Shown here piece after piece: positions 1-7,591 of a stretch of DNA of 64,000 nt. A program made the position numbers and the translations under genes. The notes beneath the pieces are model-generated. The model was not told the origin of the DNA and made no database searches. It was given only the letters and a program-made list of their open reading frames with translations. The stretch covers positions 1 to 64,000 of the forward strand of contig CAJTKK010000003.1 in assembly GCA_910576535.1 (NCBI GenBank). The letters are read 5' to 3'. The stretch's first letter is position 1. Each line of letters opens with the position of its first letter. This DNA is from an uncultured Lachnospiraceae bacterium. Lineage in GTDB: Bacteria; Bacillota; Clostridia; Lachnospirales; Lachnospiraceae.

Positions 1-24
1 GGAATCTGTTTTACAAAAACCATC

Positions 25-82
25 GGGGAGCCGTCCGCTCTCACTGTCTTGTGACAGGCCAACTAAAACGGTGCGGCTCCCT
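25..82. other. Inverted repeat upstream of a small element gene
   Basis: GGGAGCCG at about 26-33 is complementary to CGGCTCCC at 74-81, with a loop of about 40 bases. There is no T-run after it, so it is not a typical intrinsic terminator. It may be a leader structure for the gene starting at 110. Confidence 0.35.
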
Positions 83-109
83 GAACTTTTATGAAAGGAA
101 GTGCAGGTT

Positions 110-313
110 ATGGCAAAATCTTTGCAGGAAATCCAGGACATGCTGACAGACAAATGGAGCAACAACGCCTGCCGTGGATATATTATCAAGGCGATGGAAA
201 GCTGCGGCTATAAGTCAAAGGACATCCGGAAGGTTCTTATGGAACTGTACGAAGTGTTTGACTTCTGCTCCGTGGAGGAAGCGGCGGCCTATTATGAACA
301 CTGGCAGTCCTGA
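110..313 (+). CDS. Small element-borne protein of unknown function
   Basis: A 67-residue soluble protein preceded by AAGGAA nine bases before the ATG. An in-frame GTG at 101 is a less likely start. The sequence is charged and probably helical (it begins MAKSLQEIQDML, ends AAAYYEHWQS), with no signal peptide, membrane segment or motif I recognise. Small proteins of this kind are common in the accessory parts of conjugative elements of gut Firmicutes. A hairpin with a short T-run at 355-384 follows, so it appears to be its own transcription unit. Function unknown. Confidence 0.6.
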   Translation: MAKSLQEIQDMLTDKWSNNACRGYIIKAMESCGYKSKDIRKVLMELYEVFDFCSVEEAAAYYEHWQS

Positions 314-316
314 CCC

Positions 317-333
317 CGGGCCAAGCTGGCCCG
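317..333. repeat. Short perfect inverted repeat
   Basis: CGGGCCA, AGC loop, TGGCCCG: a 7-bp GC-rich hairpin a few bases after the stop codon of the gene at 110-313. It may help protect or terminate that transcript. Confidence 0.4.
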
Positions 334-354
334 AAGCATGGAGAAAGACGAAGG

Positions 355-384
355 GGCAGCACTCTTTACCGGGCGCTGCCTTTT
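355..384 (+). terminator. Probable intrinsic terminator after the small gene
   Basis: GGCAGC at 355-360 pairs with GCTGCC at 375-380 and is followed by TTTT. The position, 40-70 bases after the stop at 313, suits termination of that gene. Confidence 0.5.
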
Positions 385-476
385 CGTGTTTCCCCATAGG
401 ACAAAAAGGAAACGGGCCACCATGTCATTTTGTATGAAGAAAGCTGTTTTATTCCCGCGAGCAATGAGCCAAGTAG

Positions 477-490
477 GCGTGCCTGCACGC
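477..490. repeat. Short GC-rich inverted repeat
   Basis: GCGTGC at 477-482 and GCACGC at 485-490 separated by CT. It lies in non-coding element DNA between two stronger hairpins and has no assigned role. Confidence 0.3.
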
Positions 491-512
491 ATATTTGGCG
501 AATGCCGCGAGA

Positions 513-548
513 ATCAAAAACCCTGCTGCTTGCAGCGGAGTTTTTGAT
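513..548. terminator. Large symmetric stem-loop in the element, terminator-like on both strands
   Basis: ATCAAAAAC at 513-521 pairs with GTTTTTGAT at 540-548, with an inner GCTGC/GCAGC stem. Because the outer stem carries A-runs and T-runs it could stop transcription in either direction. It separates the left small gene from the recombinase module. Confidence 0.55.
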
Positions 549-581
549 TGATAGGATAAGCCTGACTTTTCATACAATAAT

Positions 582-785
582 ATGAAGCAAGAATTTGAGG
601 TGATTGTCATAGGAAAGCAAAAGGAGGTTTGCTACTTACTTCAAAAAAAAGATTCTGATAGTTGTGAAATCGCAAGGAAAAAGGAAGCTCTTAGCAGACG
701 GGGGTATCTGGTCGTTACCATTATCGAGGGCAATCAGGCAATGGAAAATGGATTGCGGGATGTGGTTCGCAACCATTTTCACTGA
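582..785 (+). CDS. Small protein of unknown function upstream of the recombinase
   Basis: A possible 67-residue soluble protein ending 74 bases before the recombinase start. I see no good ribosome binding site before the ATG at 582, so the call rests on the open frame and reasonable composition (alternating hydrophobic strand EVIVIG, then charged helix). No signal peptide, membrane segment or recognised domain. Position next to an integrase would suit an excisionase-like or regulatory role, but no helix-turn-helix is evident and that is only conjecture. Confidence 0.4.
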   Translation: MKQEFEVIVIGKQKEVCYLLQKKDSDSCEIARKKEALSRRGYLVVTIIEGNQAMENGLRDVVRNHFH

Positions 786-797
786 CCGGCGACAACA

Positions 798-830
798 TTG
801 TGTTATCCTGCCTATATGGTAAAATATAGG
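798..830 (+). promoter_or_regulatory. Recombinase promoter overlapped by a 7-bp inverted repeat
   Basis: A -35 TTGTGT at 798-803, 16-bp spacer and -10 TAAAAT at 820-825. The perfect inverted repeat CCTATAT (811-817) / ATATAGG (824-830) straddles the -10, the arrangement expected of an operator controlling the integrase. The elements are seen; use as an operator is inferred. Confidence 0.5.
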
Positions 831-859
831 TAGAAAGCAAGATAAGGAGGACGATTTTT

Positions 860-3295
860 ATGATGACAGCAATCCATACTCCCACAATGATAGACGGTTA
901 TGTCCGCCTCTCCAGAGACGATAACAAGAGAAATTATTCCTCTATTGAAAACCAGAAACTGATTATCCAGAAATACGCAGAAGAAAACAATATGATTGTA
1001 CGCCATATCTACGAGGACGACGGCATTTCCGGTTATTCCTTCAACCGTCCCCAGTTTCAGAACATGATGGCCAATCTCGGCTCCATAGATGTAATCGTGG
1101 CGAAAGACCTTTCACGAATCGGACGGCACAATGCGAAGGTACTGCTTTTTCTCGAAGAAATGGAAGAACAGGGAAAGCGTGTGATTTTGATTGATGACAA
1201 TTATGATTCGCTCTACTCTGATGATGATATTATAGGAATCAAAACATGGGATAATGAACGCCATGTAAAGAACACAAGCCGAAAGGTAAAACGAATCAAG
1301 AAAATGGAGCAGGAAAACGGCACCTTAAAATGCGCTCCCCCATTCGGTTACACAAGGCACCCACTGAACAAGCAGATGGTTTTAATTGATGAAGAAGCCG
1401 CCGCCATCCTGAACCTTGAAAAAGACCTTTATCTGGAAGGAAACGGTATACGAAAGATTGCGGAAATCCTTTCAGACCGGGGCGTCCCTACGCCTACCAT
1501 GCTGCAAAAGGAGCGCTTCCAGGCTTTGGGGCTGCCCTATCACCGGGAAGTTGCCTATATGTGGAGTTACGGTATGGTGAAAGATACTCTCTTTAATGAT
1601 TATCATAACGGCGTACTCCGAACCCACAAAAGAGAGAGAATGACCATCAACGGAAAAGACAAAAAGATTTCCAGAGATCAGCAATATGTTTTCCCGGACC
1701 ACCACCCGAAAATATTTGATGACGATACCATGAAGCTGCTCTTTGAGGTGAAGGACAGCCGCCATCACAGCCAGTACCGGGGCCAGAGGAAACACATCAA
1801 CCTCTTTTCCGGGTGTCTGTACTGCAAGGACTGCGGCATGAAGCTGACTGCAATCAACCGCCCGAACCGTGGGAAATATTATGTGTGCGGCACCTACAAC
1901 AAAAAGGGAAAGCAGTTTTGTGAATATGCCCATCTGGTGACAGAAGAAACCTTGATGGACGCTTTGGTTAAATATCTTACCCTTTGCCGTGACTCTCTGG
2001 CAGACATCATACAGAATTTCGACCTGTCAAATTTAAAGGCTCCTACTTACTCCGCAGACGACAGCCTGCAGAGACTGGAGAACGAGCTGGAAAAAATCAA
2101 GAAAGAGCTGAAAACACTGATTACCCAAAAGGTAAAGGAACTCACGACAAATCCGGGGATGGCGGAAATTATCAATGAAACATATGCTTCTTTACAGACC
2201 GAAAAAATGGAACGTATTTCTGCCATTGAAAAAACGCTGCAAAATTTGACGAAGGAGCCTCATATCCCCACTGCAGCAATCAAACCTAATTTGCAAACCG
2301 CACTGGATATTTTAAATGAAGTGGTGGAGCAAAAAAGTCTGACCCGGACGGACATTGAGGTTCTCGTTGAAAAAATCATTGTAGATAAAGACGGAAATGT
2401 TGACATCTATTTGAAACACGGTCTCGGCAATCTGGCGGCCTACGATTTCAAAGCCGACAAGGAGAATCTGAAGCTGACCATGATGATAGAGGCAATCCGG
2501 CTTCTGAAAAAGGACGAGACAGGTTTTACATCTGTGAAATTCCTGGCGGAAGGCCTGAAAGATATGGGTTATCCTATGCACAAGAAGAAGTTTACCACCT
2601 ACATGGAGCATTTGCTTGACCTAGGGCTGGTGGAAAAGACAGGAATCTACCATTATCCATACAGAATCGTGGCTTCCAGAGAGAAATTGACGAGTGTGGA
2701 AAAAATGTTCATCATGCTAGGGCAGACTGGCGGTATGCCGGAAATGGTATTTGAATATATCTTAAAAAAGAATAATATCGACCCTTCAACGGATTTGTCC
2801 ATTGACCAGAGCATTGATTTTGGTTCCACCGCCGCAGCTTTTTCCGGCGGGCAAGGTGATTTCACTGTGGAATTTGAGCCTCATGCGACCTCCCTTGAAG
2901 CAAAAGGCGACGGTTACGTCATTGCCTCCCTCGGTGAAGATTCCGGTTATGTCCCTTATACCGCATTCAGCGCAAAGAAAAGCTTTATAGACGCTAACCC
3001 GGATATTATCCAGTCCTTCACCAATGCGCTGCAAAAAGGGATGGACTATGTGCAGAACCATTCCCCGGAAGAAATCGCCAAAATTATCGCTCCCCAGTTT
3101 GAAGAAACAGACTTAGAAACCATTACTGCCATTGTAACCAGATATTATGGGCAGGATACTTGGAAAGATAACCTCATCTTTGAAGAAGACTCATTTACCT
3201 TGCTGCAAAACATCCTCGATGAAGCCGGGGAACTGTCCGAACGGGTTCCTTATGAAACCCTTGTTACTACAAACTTTGCCGAAGCAGCCAAATAA
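860..3295 (+). CDS. Large serine recombinase fused in frame to an ABC solute-binding protein fragment
   Basis: Site-specific integrase of the large serine recombinase family. The N-terminal catalytic domain has the nucleophile in YVRLSRDD (Ser18) and DLSRIGR at 83-89. A recombinase domain with FGYTRHP follows, then a zinc ribbon with paired cysteines (CLYCKDC near 318, then YYVCG and QFC to about 355) and a coiled coil around 395-480. From about residue 622 the sequence changes to the C-terminal lobe of an NMT1/SsuA-type periplasmic binding protein (TGGMPEM, FEPHAT, SGYVPYTAF). The ATG follows an AAGGAGG site. The most economical reading is insertion of the element into the binding-protein gene, leaving the integrase open across the attachment site; the transporter gene's first part would be beyond the left end. 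The fusion protein may still be an active integrase. Confidence 0.85.
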   Translation: MMTAIHTPTMIDGYVRLSRDDNKRNYSSIENQKLIIQKYAEENNMIVRHIYEDDGISGYSFNRPQFQNMMANLGSIDVIVAKDLSRIGRHNAKVLLFLEEMEEQGKRVILIDDNYDSLYSDDDIIGIKTWDNERHVKNTSRKVKRIKKMEQENGTLKCAPPFGYTRHPLNKQMVLIDEEAAAILNLEKDLYLEGNGIRKIAEILSDRGVPTPTMLQKERFQALGLPYHREVAYMWSYGMVKDTLFNDYHNGVLRTHKRERMTINGKDKKISRDQQYVFPDHHPKIFDDDTMKLLFEVKDSRHHSQYRGQRKHINLFSGCLYCKDCGMKLTAINRPNRGKYYVCGTYNKKGKQFCEYAHLVTEETLMDALVKYLTLCRDSLADIIQNFDLSNLKAPTYSADDSLQRLENELEKIKKELKTLITQKVKELTTNPGMAEIINETYASLQTEKMERISAIEKTLQNLTKEPHIPTAAIKPNLQTALDILNEVVEQKSLTRTDIEVLVEKIIVDKDGNVDIYLKHGLGNLAAYDFKADKENLKLTMMIEAIRLLKKDETGFTSVKFLAEGLKDMGYPMHKKKFTTYMEHLLDLGLVEKTGIYHYPYRIVASREKLTSVEKMFIMLGQTGGMPEMVFEYILKKNNIDPSTDLSIDQSIDFGSTAAAFSGGQGDFTVEFEPHATSLEAKGDGYVIASLGEDSGYVPYTAFSAKKSFIDANPDIIQSFTNALQKGMDYVQNHSPEEIAKIIAPQFEETDLETITAIVTRYYGQDTWKDNLIFEEDSFTLLQNILDEAGELSERVPYETLVTTNFAEAAK
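2715..2735. other. Probable attachment-site junction (att)
   Basis: Codons around CTAGGGCAGACTGGCGG encode LGQTGG, exactly where recombinase-like sequence ends and solute-binding-protein sequence (GGMPEM onward) begins. Serine integrases recombine at a 2-bp core inside such a site; the core cannot be identified from one end. Confidence 0.5.
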
Positions 3296-3378
3296 ACTGC
3301 TCCAAAACCGTCTCATTTGGTATAGCATCTTTCCTTTTGCTGTTATATAATAAAAGCAGCGCCAGTTCCGGGAGGAAT

Positions 3379-3395
3379 ACGCACTCTGCGTATCG
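3379..3395. repeat. Perfect 7-bp inverted repeat after the fusion gene
   Basis: ATACGCA and TGCGTAT separated by CTC. It lies 84 bases after the stop of the fusion gene but lacks a T-run. The longer pair GCGCCAG (3361-3367) and CTGGCGC (3445-3451) brackets it, so a larger fold is possible. Confidence 0.35.
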
Positions 3396-3421
3396 CCAGT
3401 GTCTAGGTTCAAACACAGTGA

Positions 3422-3682
3422 TTATCCCGTAGAACACTTGGCGGCTGGCGCCACTTTATCATCTTCTGTCTCTTTATCCTTTCCCTGACGTGTGATCCCG
3501 CAGCATTGGTAAGGCACAGCGTCTTTTTCCAAATATTCTGCGCAGACCCGGTACACATCCTTTCCATCCCCGCAGATCAGCAGACGATTCCCGTCATGTA
3601 CCTCATATCCTAAAACCCCATAACTGCTGCCGTTATACTTCACGGTACTCCCTACCGGATATTTCATGAATAATTCCTGCAT
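3422..3682 (-). CDS. Small conserved-looking protein of unknown function
   Basis: An 86-residue protein with AGGAGGG before the ATG. The first 55 residues alternate glycine and hydrophobic residues (PVGSTVKYNGSSYGVLGYE, then LLICGDG), suggesting a small beta-barrel, followed by a charged, probably disordered tail. Four cysteines (LLIC, RVCAEY, QCC) are spread through it without a clear zinc motif. No signal peptide or membrane segment. It is the first gene on native chromosome beside the inserted element. I do not recognise the family. Confidence 0.6.
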   Translation of the reverse strand: MQELFMKYPVGSTVKYNGSSYGVLGYEVHDGNRLLICGDGKDVYRVCAEYLEKDAVPYQCCGITRQGKDKETEDDKVAPAAKCSTG

Positions 3683-3752
3683 GGCGCCCTCCTGTTTCTT
3701 TTATCTATCCTTCCCAGAAACAGAAGCTTTTACACCGGCTCCCTATTGCCGC

Positions 3753-4103
3753 TTAGAATCTCATGCATTCATCCCCGTATAAAAGAATACATTGCATACC
3801 AAAATCCACTGCCGCCATCGCCATGGCAAATAAAGTAATGACTGCCGTCAAAAAAATTGCCGTTTTGTCATAGATAAACTGCACCTGCTGCCCTTCCCTG
3901 ACCCATCCAGCCATCTTATAATTCCCCACAAGGACTTCTATCCCCAAAGCAATCAGGATGCATGGCCAGCACCTGAAAATAACCCTATAATCCAGTTGCG
4001 GAACAAATACATGTATCAGGGACAATGCGCCAAACAATATCATCATACAGCCAAAAGTCAATGTGCCTATCCTACGGATTTTTATGCTCTGCTTCTGTTC
4101 CAT
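3753..4103 (-). CDS. Small integral membrane protein, LiaI/DUF5668-like
   Basis: A 116-residue membrane protein with three predicted transmembrane segments: two in the N-terminal half separated by a short loop ending WPCILIALGIEVL, and one near the C terminus. The RCWPCILIALGIE pattern resembles the N-terminal domain of LiaI/LiaF-type envelope-stress proteins. It is last in an operon with an ECF sigma factor, its probable anti-sigma factor and another membrane protein, overlapping the latter by 32 bases. AAGGAGG precedes the chosen ATG; an in-frame ATG 21 bases upstream lies inside that site's context and is less likely. A role in envelope-stress sensing or response is inferred from context. 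Confidence 0.7.
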   Translation of the reverse strand: MEQKQSIKIRRIGTLTFGCMMILFGALSLIHVFVPQLDYRVIFRCWPCILIALGIEVLVGNYKMAGWVREGQQVQFIYDKTAIFLTAVITLFAMAMAAVDFGMQCILLYGDECMRF

Positions 4104-4731
4104 ATGCCCTCCTTTCCGCCGCAAGCTCCGGCGTCAAATCCGTTCCCATATCTTCCCCGTGACGGGAAGATTCCTTTTCCTCCTTCATTTCCCCAGGCTC
4201 CACATCAATAATTACTTCTTTTAATTTCTCTTCCTTTCCCCGTATCATCCTCAAACCGCCAATTATAATCCCAGCCCCGGCCAATATCCGCGGAACAGTA
4301 TTCTCAAACCGGCTTAAAATCTTAAAAATGCTTTCCGGGATCCAAGGCATCAATGCCGTTTTCATCCCATTCCACAAAATCAAAGTCCCTGCAATAATCA
4401 ATATGACAGCAACAATACTTCTATATTTTCCCGCATTCTTTGCAACATCGGGGAATACATCCAAATGAAACAGAAATTCATCCTCCACCTTCAGGAATTC
4501 CTCATCCGTCAGCCCCGCCAGGTTGTGGGCATGAAAGAAGCTGTAAAACCACAATACTACTTCTGCATATGCGAAAAAATATACATTTAATAAAACACAT
4601 AGCATCCATATCCCAAAAAACAAACCCATCAGGCTAACACCCATTTTCATAAACCCAAGATACATCTCTCCTGCACCAGGCAGTAGCGAAAAACAAAATG
4701 TTAAAAACCCGCTCTTCCTTTTTCTGACCAT
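4072..4731 (-). CDS. Multi-pass membrane protein of the ECF sigma operon
   Basis: A 219-residue protein that begins with a basic segment, a GAGEMYLGF motif and a hydrophobic pair of helices, like proteins with TM2-type domains. A soluble loop and two or three further membrane segments (IVAVILIIAGTLILW and LAGAGIIIGGL) follow, with a long charged cytoplasmic tail. GGAGG sits eight bases before the chosen ATG; an upstream in-frame ATG at 4752 lies before that site. It lies 22 bases after the anti-sigma gene and overlaps the next gene, so it is co-transcribed. Function unknown; location suggests envelope homeostasis. Confidence 0.75.
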   Translation of the reverse strand: MVRKRKSGFLTFCFSLLPGAGEMYLGFMKMGVSLMGLFFGIWMLCVLLNVYFFAYAEVVLWFYSFFHAHNLAGLTDEEFLKVEDEFLFHLDVFPDVAKNAGKYRSIVAVILIIAGTLILWNGMKTALMPWIPESIFKILSRFENTVPRILAGAGIIIGGLRMIRGKEEKLKEVIIDVEPGEMKEEKESSRHGEDMGTDLTPELAAERRAYGTEAEHKNP

Positions 4732-4753
4732 AATTTGATTCCTCCATTCCAAA

Positions 4754-5257
4754 TCAGTTAATTAAACTATCCCATATCCCGTCTGCGCCATTAGCGGAAA
4801 GGGATTTTAGCCACCCTCCGGGAAAGCTCCCCAAACCGGGATTATCCTCGCCCGCCAAGGCTTTTTCCTTTTTCTGCTGATATCGTTCGATATCTTTTTC
4901 TATCTGTTCTTCCATATAATTGTTCTTTTCTGCCGCGCCCCCGGCCACATCCACCGGTATCGCTGTCAGGCAGAACATTGCCACTGCCGCCGCTGCCGCT
5001 ATTTTAAAGCTGTATGCCCAAAACTGCACTTTTGCCCTCCGTGCGGCATATCCTTTGTTTTGCATGATACCGCCCCTATTTTCCGCAATCAGTTCCCGCC
5101 AGGCTTCTGCTTCTTTAACGGCTTTTTCTTCCCTTGCCGCCTCTTCCATAATCAGCTCCTTTAAGTATACCGGAGGCGCAATCATCCCGTTTTTTTCCAC
5201 ATCAGCAATCAAGGCTTCCAATGCTTTATCATCCAGATCATTATATTCTTCCCTCAT
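4754..5257 (-). CDS. Probable membrane-anchored anti-sigma factor
   Basis: A 167-residue protein whose start overlaps the stop of the ECF sigma gene by four bases (ATGA), the usual coupling of sigma and anti-sigma genes. An N-terminal acidic, helical cytoplasmic part (about 1-80) would bind the sigma factor. One transmembrane segment follows at about 86-105 (FKIAAAAAVAMFCLTAIPV), then an extracytoplasmic stretch with a charged helix. There is no canonical HxxxCxxC zinc motif, so if it is an anti-sigma factor it is not of the ZAS type. The call depends mainly on operon position and topology. Confidence 0.7.
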   Translation of the reverse strand: MREEYNDLDDKALEALIADVEKNGMIAPPVYLKELIMEEAAREEKAVKEAEAWRELIAENRGGIMQNKGYAARRAKVQFWAYSFKIAAAAAVAMFCLTAIPVDVAGGAAEKNNYMEEQIEKDIERYQQKKEKALAGEDNPGLGSFPGGWLKSLSANGADGIWDSLIN

Positions 5258-5781
5258 GCGCCTATCTCCTTTCCGTATATTTTCCGCAGCATATCCCTTG
5301 CCCTATATATTTGGGTCTGCACAGTTTTTAGGTTTTCATTTCTCTCTTTGGCAATTTCGGCGGCTTTCTTTTCGTCATAATAAACATTTTTAGCAATTTC
5401 ATTATAAGGCGGCTTTAATCTGCCGCAATACTTAAGCAGCCTTTCTTTTACCTCCTTTTCCAGACAGATATCTTCCGGCGAACCCGCGTCTTCACTTTTC
5501 TGTTCAAAGAAAACATCCTCCGTCGGCACCGCCCTCCTGCCCGCGCTTCTTAAATAATCAATACTCTTATTTGTCGCTATCCTGCATAGCCATGCTTTTT
5601 CGTTCTCCCCCTCAAAAGTATCCAGATTCTTAAACGCGGAAAGGAAAGCCTCCTGCGTTAAATCCTCTGACATAAAATAGTCCCCGGTGACTTTATAACA
5701 TATAGAGAAAACAAGGTTCTGATAAGTATCAACCATCATCGAAAGCCGTTCTTCCTTATTCATTTTTTGAACACTGCACAT
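5254..5781 (-). CDS. ECF-type RNA polymerase sigma factor
   Basis: Extracytoplasmic-function sigma factor. Region 2 reads from DTYQNLVFSICYKVTGD through the -10 recognition helix SEDLTQEAFLSAFKNL and WLCRIATNKSIDYLR. After an acidic linker, region 4 has the helix-turn-helix AAEIAKERNENLKTVQTQI near the C terminus. The chosen start (174 residues) is the ATG after AAGGAAGGGGTGA; the frame stays open upstream to 5844, but that start has no ribosome binding site. It leads an operon with the probable anti-sigma factor and two membrane proteins. The group and the inducing signal cannot be told from sequence. Confidence 0.9.
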   Translation of the reverse strand: MCSVQKMNKEERLSMMVDTYQNLVFSICYKVTGDYFMSEDLTQEAFLSAFKNLDTFEGENEKAWLCRIATNKSIDYLRSAGRRAVPTEDVFFEQKSEDAGSPEDICLEKEVKERLLKYCGRLKPPYNEIAKNVYYDEKKAAEIAKERNENLKTVQTQIYRARDMLRKIYGKEIGA

Positions 5782-5923
5782 ATGATGAATACTTTCACCC
5801 CTTCCTTTTCCCTTTATATCCCTTATAACGCATCTCCTTTTCATTTGTCTTCAATTTATTTCATTTTTTTATAAAAAGTTTTCCTTTCATCCTCAAGGCA
5901 TTGTTTCTTAGGATTTATGCGCC

Positions 5924-5951
5924 AAAAAAGGCTGCCCTTGCTTAGGCAGCC
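5924..5951 (-). terminator. Intrinsic terminator of the DUF1836 gene
   Basis: On the minus strand GGCTGCC (5951-5945) pairs with GGCAGCC (5936-5930) and runs into six T residues (5929-5924). It lies 16 bases after the stop of the DUF1836 gene. Confidence 0.85.
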
Positions 5952-5967
5952 CTATATTTGCGCTCTT

Positions 5968-6609
5968 TTATTCCGGCTTATCGTTTTTCTGCCGCTTGCC
6001 TTCCCTGCGTTCCCCATCCGCTGCCGCATCCAGGCAATCCACCATCTTTTCAATCATCAGCTTCTTGACATAAACATCAAAGCTCAACATACAAATAACA
6101 GAAAAAAACTGCAGAAACCCCTTTTCCTCTTCCGGCGCATCCTCAAATGTATCCTTCGATTCCTGAAATTTACATATCACATCTTCTTTCAGCAAATCCA
6201 CATACTTTTTCTCCAGCCCAAACACTTCTGAATACACATTGCCAAGATTGAACCCATCCTTATGGAAAAATTTTTCTGTTAAAGGATTTAATAACGTCTG
6301 TATATCATTAATTGTTAATATCCCTTTATAATAATAAATAAAAATCAGCAAAAGCACATGTTCCTTGGAATATTTTTTCTTTACCGGCGGTGGCAACAAA
6401 TTATTTTTTGCATAGTTATTAATCATTGTTTTCGTCAGGATCTTATCTTCGCCCGGTTTCCTCACCGTATTTTTCAGTTGTTTTTCCATAAAAGTCGTCA
6501 CCTGATCCATATATAAATCAATATTTGGAATGTCTTCCAGCTTAATATATTGAATCCTGTCCAGACTTTCCAATATACTGTTCAATAAATCTTCCTTTTC
6601 AATCGTCAT
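5968..6609 (-). CDS. DUF1836 domain protein
   Basis: A 213-residue soluble protein resembling the DUF1836 family, widespread in Firmicutes and of unknown function. The N-terminal part has the family's helix-turn-helix-like core (ILTKTMINNYAKNNLLPPP, then YSKEHVLLLIFIYYYKGIL), reminiscent of MerR-type winged helices in which a growth-condition motif N-N-Y precedes a proline turn. A helical C-terminal half and a charged tail follow. GGAGG lies six bases before the chosen ATG; an in-frame upstream ATG at 6648 has no such site. It stands alone and ends at a strong terminator. A transcriptional regulator is plausible but unproven. Confidence 0.8.
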   Translation of the reverse strand: MTIEKEDLLNSILESLDRIQYIKLEDIPNIDLYMDQVTTFMEKQLKNTVRKPGEDKILTKTMINNYAKNNLLPPPVKKKYSKEHVLLLIFIYYYKGILTINDIQTLLNPLTEKFFHKDGFNLGNVYSEVFGLEKKYVDLLKEDVICKFQESKDTFEDAPEEEKGFLQFFSVICMLSFDVYVKKLMIEKMVDCLDAAADGERREGKRQKNDKPE

Positions 6610-6834
6610 ACCAGACCTCCATACCATTGCCAAATCATAAATATGCAAACATAATTCCCATGCACTTCATTATATAGTATTCAAAACCACATGACAAGCT
6701 TTATCTTTTGCGTATTTTCCCTCTTGCATAAAGTATGCGGAACTCATATCTTTACTTTATAACTTTAATATGATAAAATAATTTCATGTTCATCTGTAAG
6801 GTTTTCACGCAGAAAAGTATTTGGAGGTTCAAAA

Positions 6835-7134
6835 ATGAACAAGAAAATAAGAACAGATGCTGTAGATTACTTATTTGATGCCATTCTTAAGCTTAGGGAC
6901 AAAGAAGAATGCTACACTTTCTTTGAAGACTTATGCACCGTAAATGAACTGTTATCCCTTTCCCAGAGGTTTGAAGTTGCATCTATGCTGCGCAATCACA
7001 AAACATATTTGGAAATTGCCGAAAAAACAGGTGCATCCACAGCTACCATCAGCCGGGTCAACCGTTCCCTGAATTATGGGAATGACGGATATGAAATCGT
7101 GTTCAGCCGGATGGAAAATAACGGGACTATATAA
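6835..7134 (+). CDS. yerC: TrpR-related protein YerC/YecD
   Basis: A 99-residue DNA-binding protein of the YerC/YecD (TrpR-like) family. The diagnostic stretch LCTVNELLSLSQRFEVASML is followed by the helix-turn-helix YLEIAEKTGASTATISRVNRSL and a YGNDGY end, as in family members. In family terms it is a presumed small regulator; its targets are not known to me. TTTGGAGG precedes the ATG with good spacing. It faces the bactofilin operon, with a shared bidirectional terminator between them. Confidence 0.9.
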   Translation: MNKKIRTDAVDYLFDAILKLRDKEECYTFFEDLCTVNELLSLSQRFEVASMLRNHKTYLEIAEKTGASTATISRVNRSLNYGNDGYEIVFSRMENNGTI

Positions 7135-7168
7135 AAAACAAAGGGCCGAAGCAGGATTGCTTCAGCCC
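7133..7168. terminator. Bidirectional terminator between yerC and the bactofilin operon
   Basis: GGGCCGAAGCA (7143-7153) pairs with TGCTTCAGCCC (7158-7168) with one mismatch. On the minus strand it is followed by a T-rich tract (TTTGTTTTTT), and on the plus strand by CTTATTT. It lies between two convergent genes. Confidence 0.75.
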
Positions 7169-7198
7169 CTTATTTCTGGAATTAATATGTCTTATCCT

Positions 7199-7582
7199 TT
7201 ATTCTATGATTTCTTCTATCAGTTTTGTTTCTCCAGAATTCATGCTGCACTGCCCTTGGAAAATTGCGTTTTCATCCACAATAAGGCTTCTTGTCTGGAT
7301 ATTGCCCCGGATGCTGCCCGTAGAGGCAACCTCTGTCCTGCCGCCGGAAGTCAGGTCGCCTTCCACAATCCCGGCTACCATGATATCCGCACCCTTTATA
7401 TTCCCGATTACTTTTCCGGATGCACCGATCACTAATGCGCCTTCGCTGCTTACGTCTCCCTTTACTTTCCCGTCAATACGGACTGCTTCATTAGAAGTGA
7501 TCATTCCTTCCACAACCATGTCAGCGCCTATAATACTTCCGATTTTAGCATTTACATTCGCTGTTTTCTTACTCCCCAACAT
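7199..7582 (-). CDS. Bactofilin (polymer-forming cytoskeletal protein)
   Basis: A 127-residue bactofilin. Almost the whole protein is a right-handed beta-helix of short repeats with the family pattern (SIIGADMVVEG, AVRIDGKVKGDV, GALVIGASGKVIGNI, DIMVAGIVEGDL, RTEVASTGSIRGNI). Bactofilins polymerise without nucleotide into filaments or patches, often placing cell-wall enzymes. AGGAGG precedes the ATG by five bases. It lies nine bases after a LytM-like membrane protein gene, a pairing common in bacteria, and the two almost certainly form one transcript ending at the terminator near 7133-7168. Confidence 0.92.
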   Translation of the reverse strand: MLGSKKTANVNAKIGSIIGADMVVEGMITSNEAVRIDGKVKGDVSSEGALVIGASGKVIGNIKGADIMVAGIVEGDLTSGGRTEVASTGSIRGNIQTRSLIVDENAIFQGQCSMNSGETKLIEEIIE

Positions 7583-7591
7583 ATCTTCCTC

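Larger units (their letters stand above)
1..2725. mobile_element. Right end of an integrated element with a large serine recombinase
   Basis: This stretch is read as the terminal part of an integrative element that continues left of the window. It holds two small ORFs of unknown function, several strong stem-loops and a large serine recombinase gene at its extreme end, the usual layout for such elements. The boundary is placed near 2715-2735 because the recombinase reading frame changes there into sequence resembling an ABC-transporter solute-binding protein. The exact att core cannot be fixed without the other end or an empty site. The boundary is inference; the change of protein family along one frame is seen directly. 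Confidence 0.75.

Noticed and set aside
338..547. 69-codon frame in the element
   Set aside because: It crosses several strong hairpins and has no ribosome binding site; composition looks non-coding.
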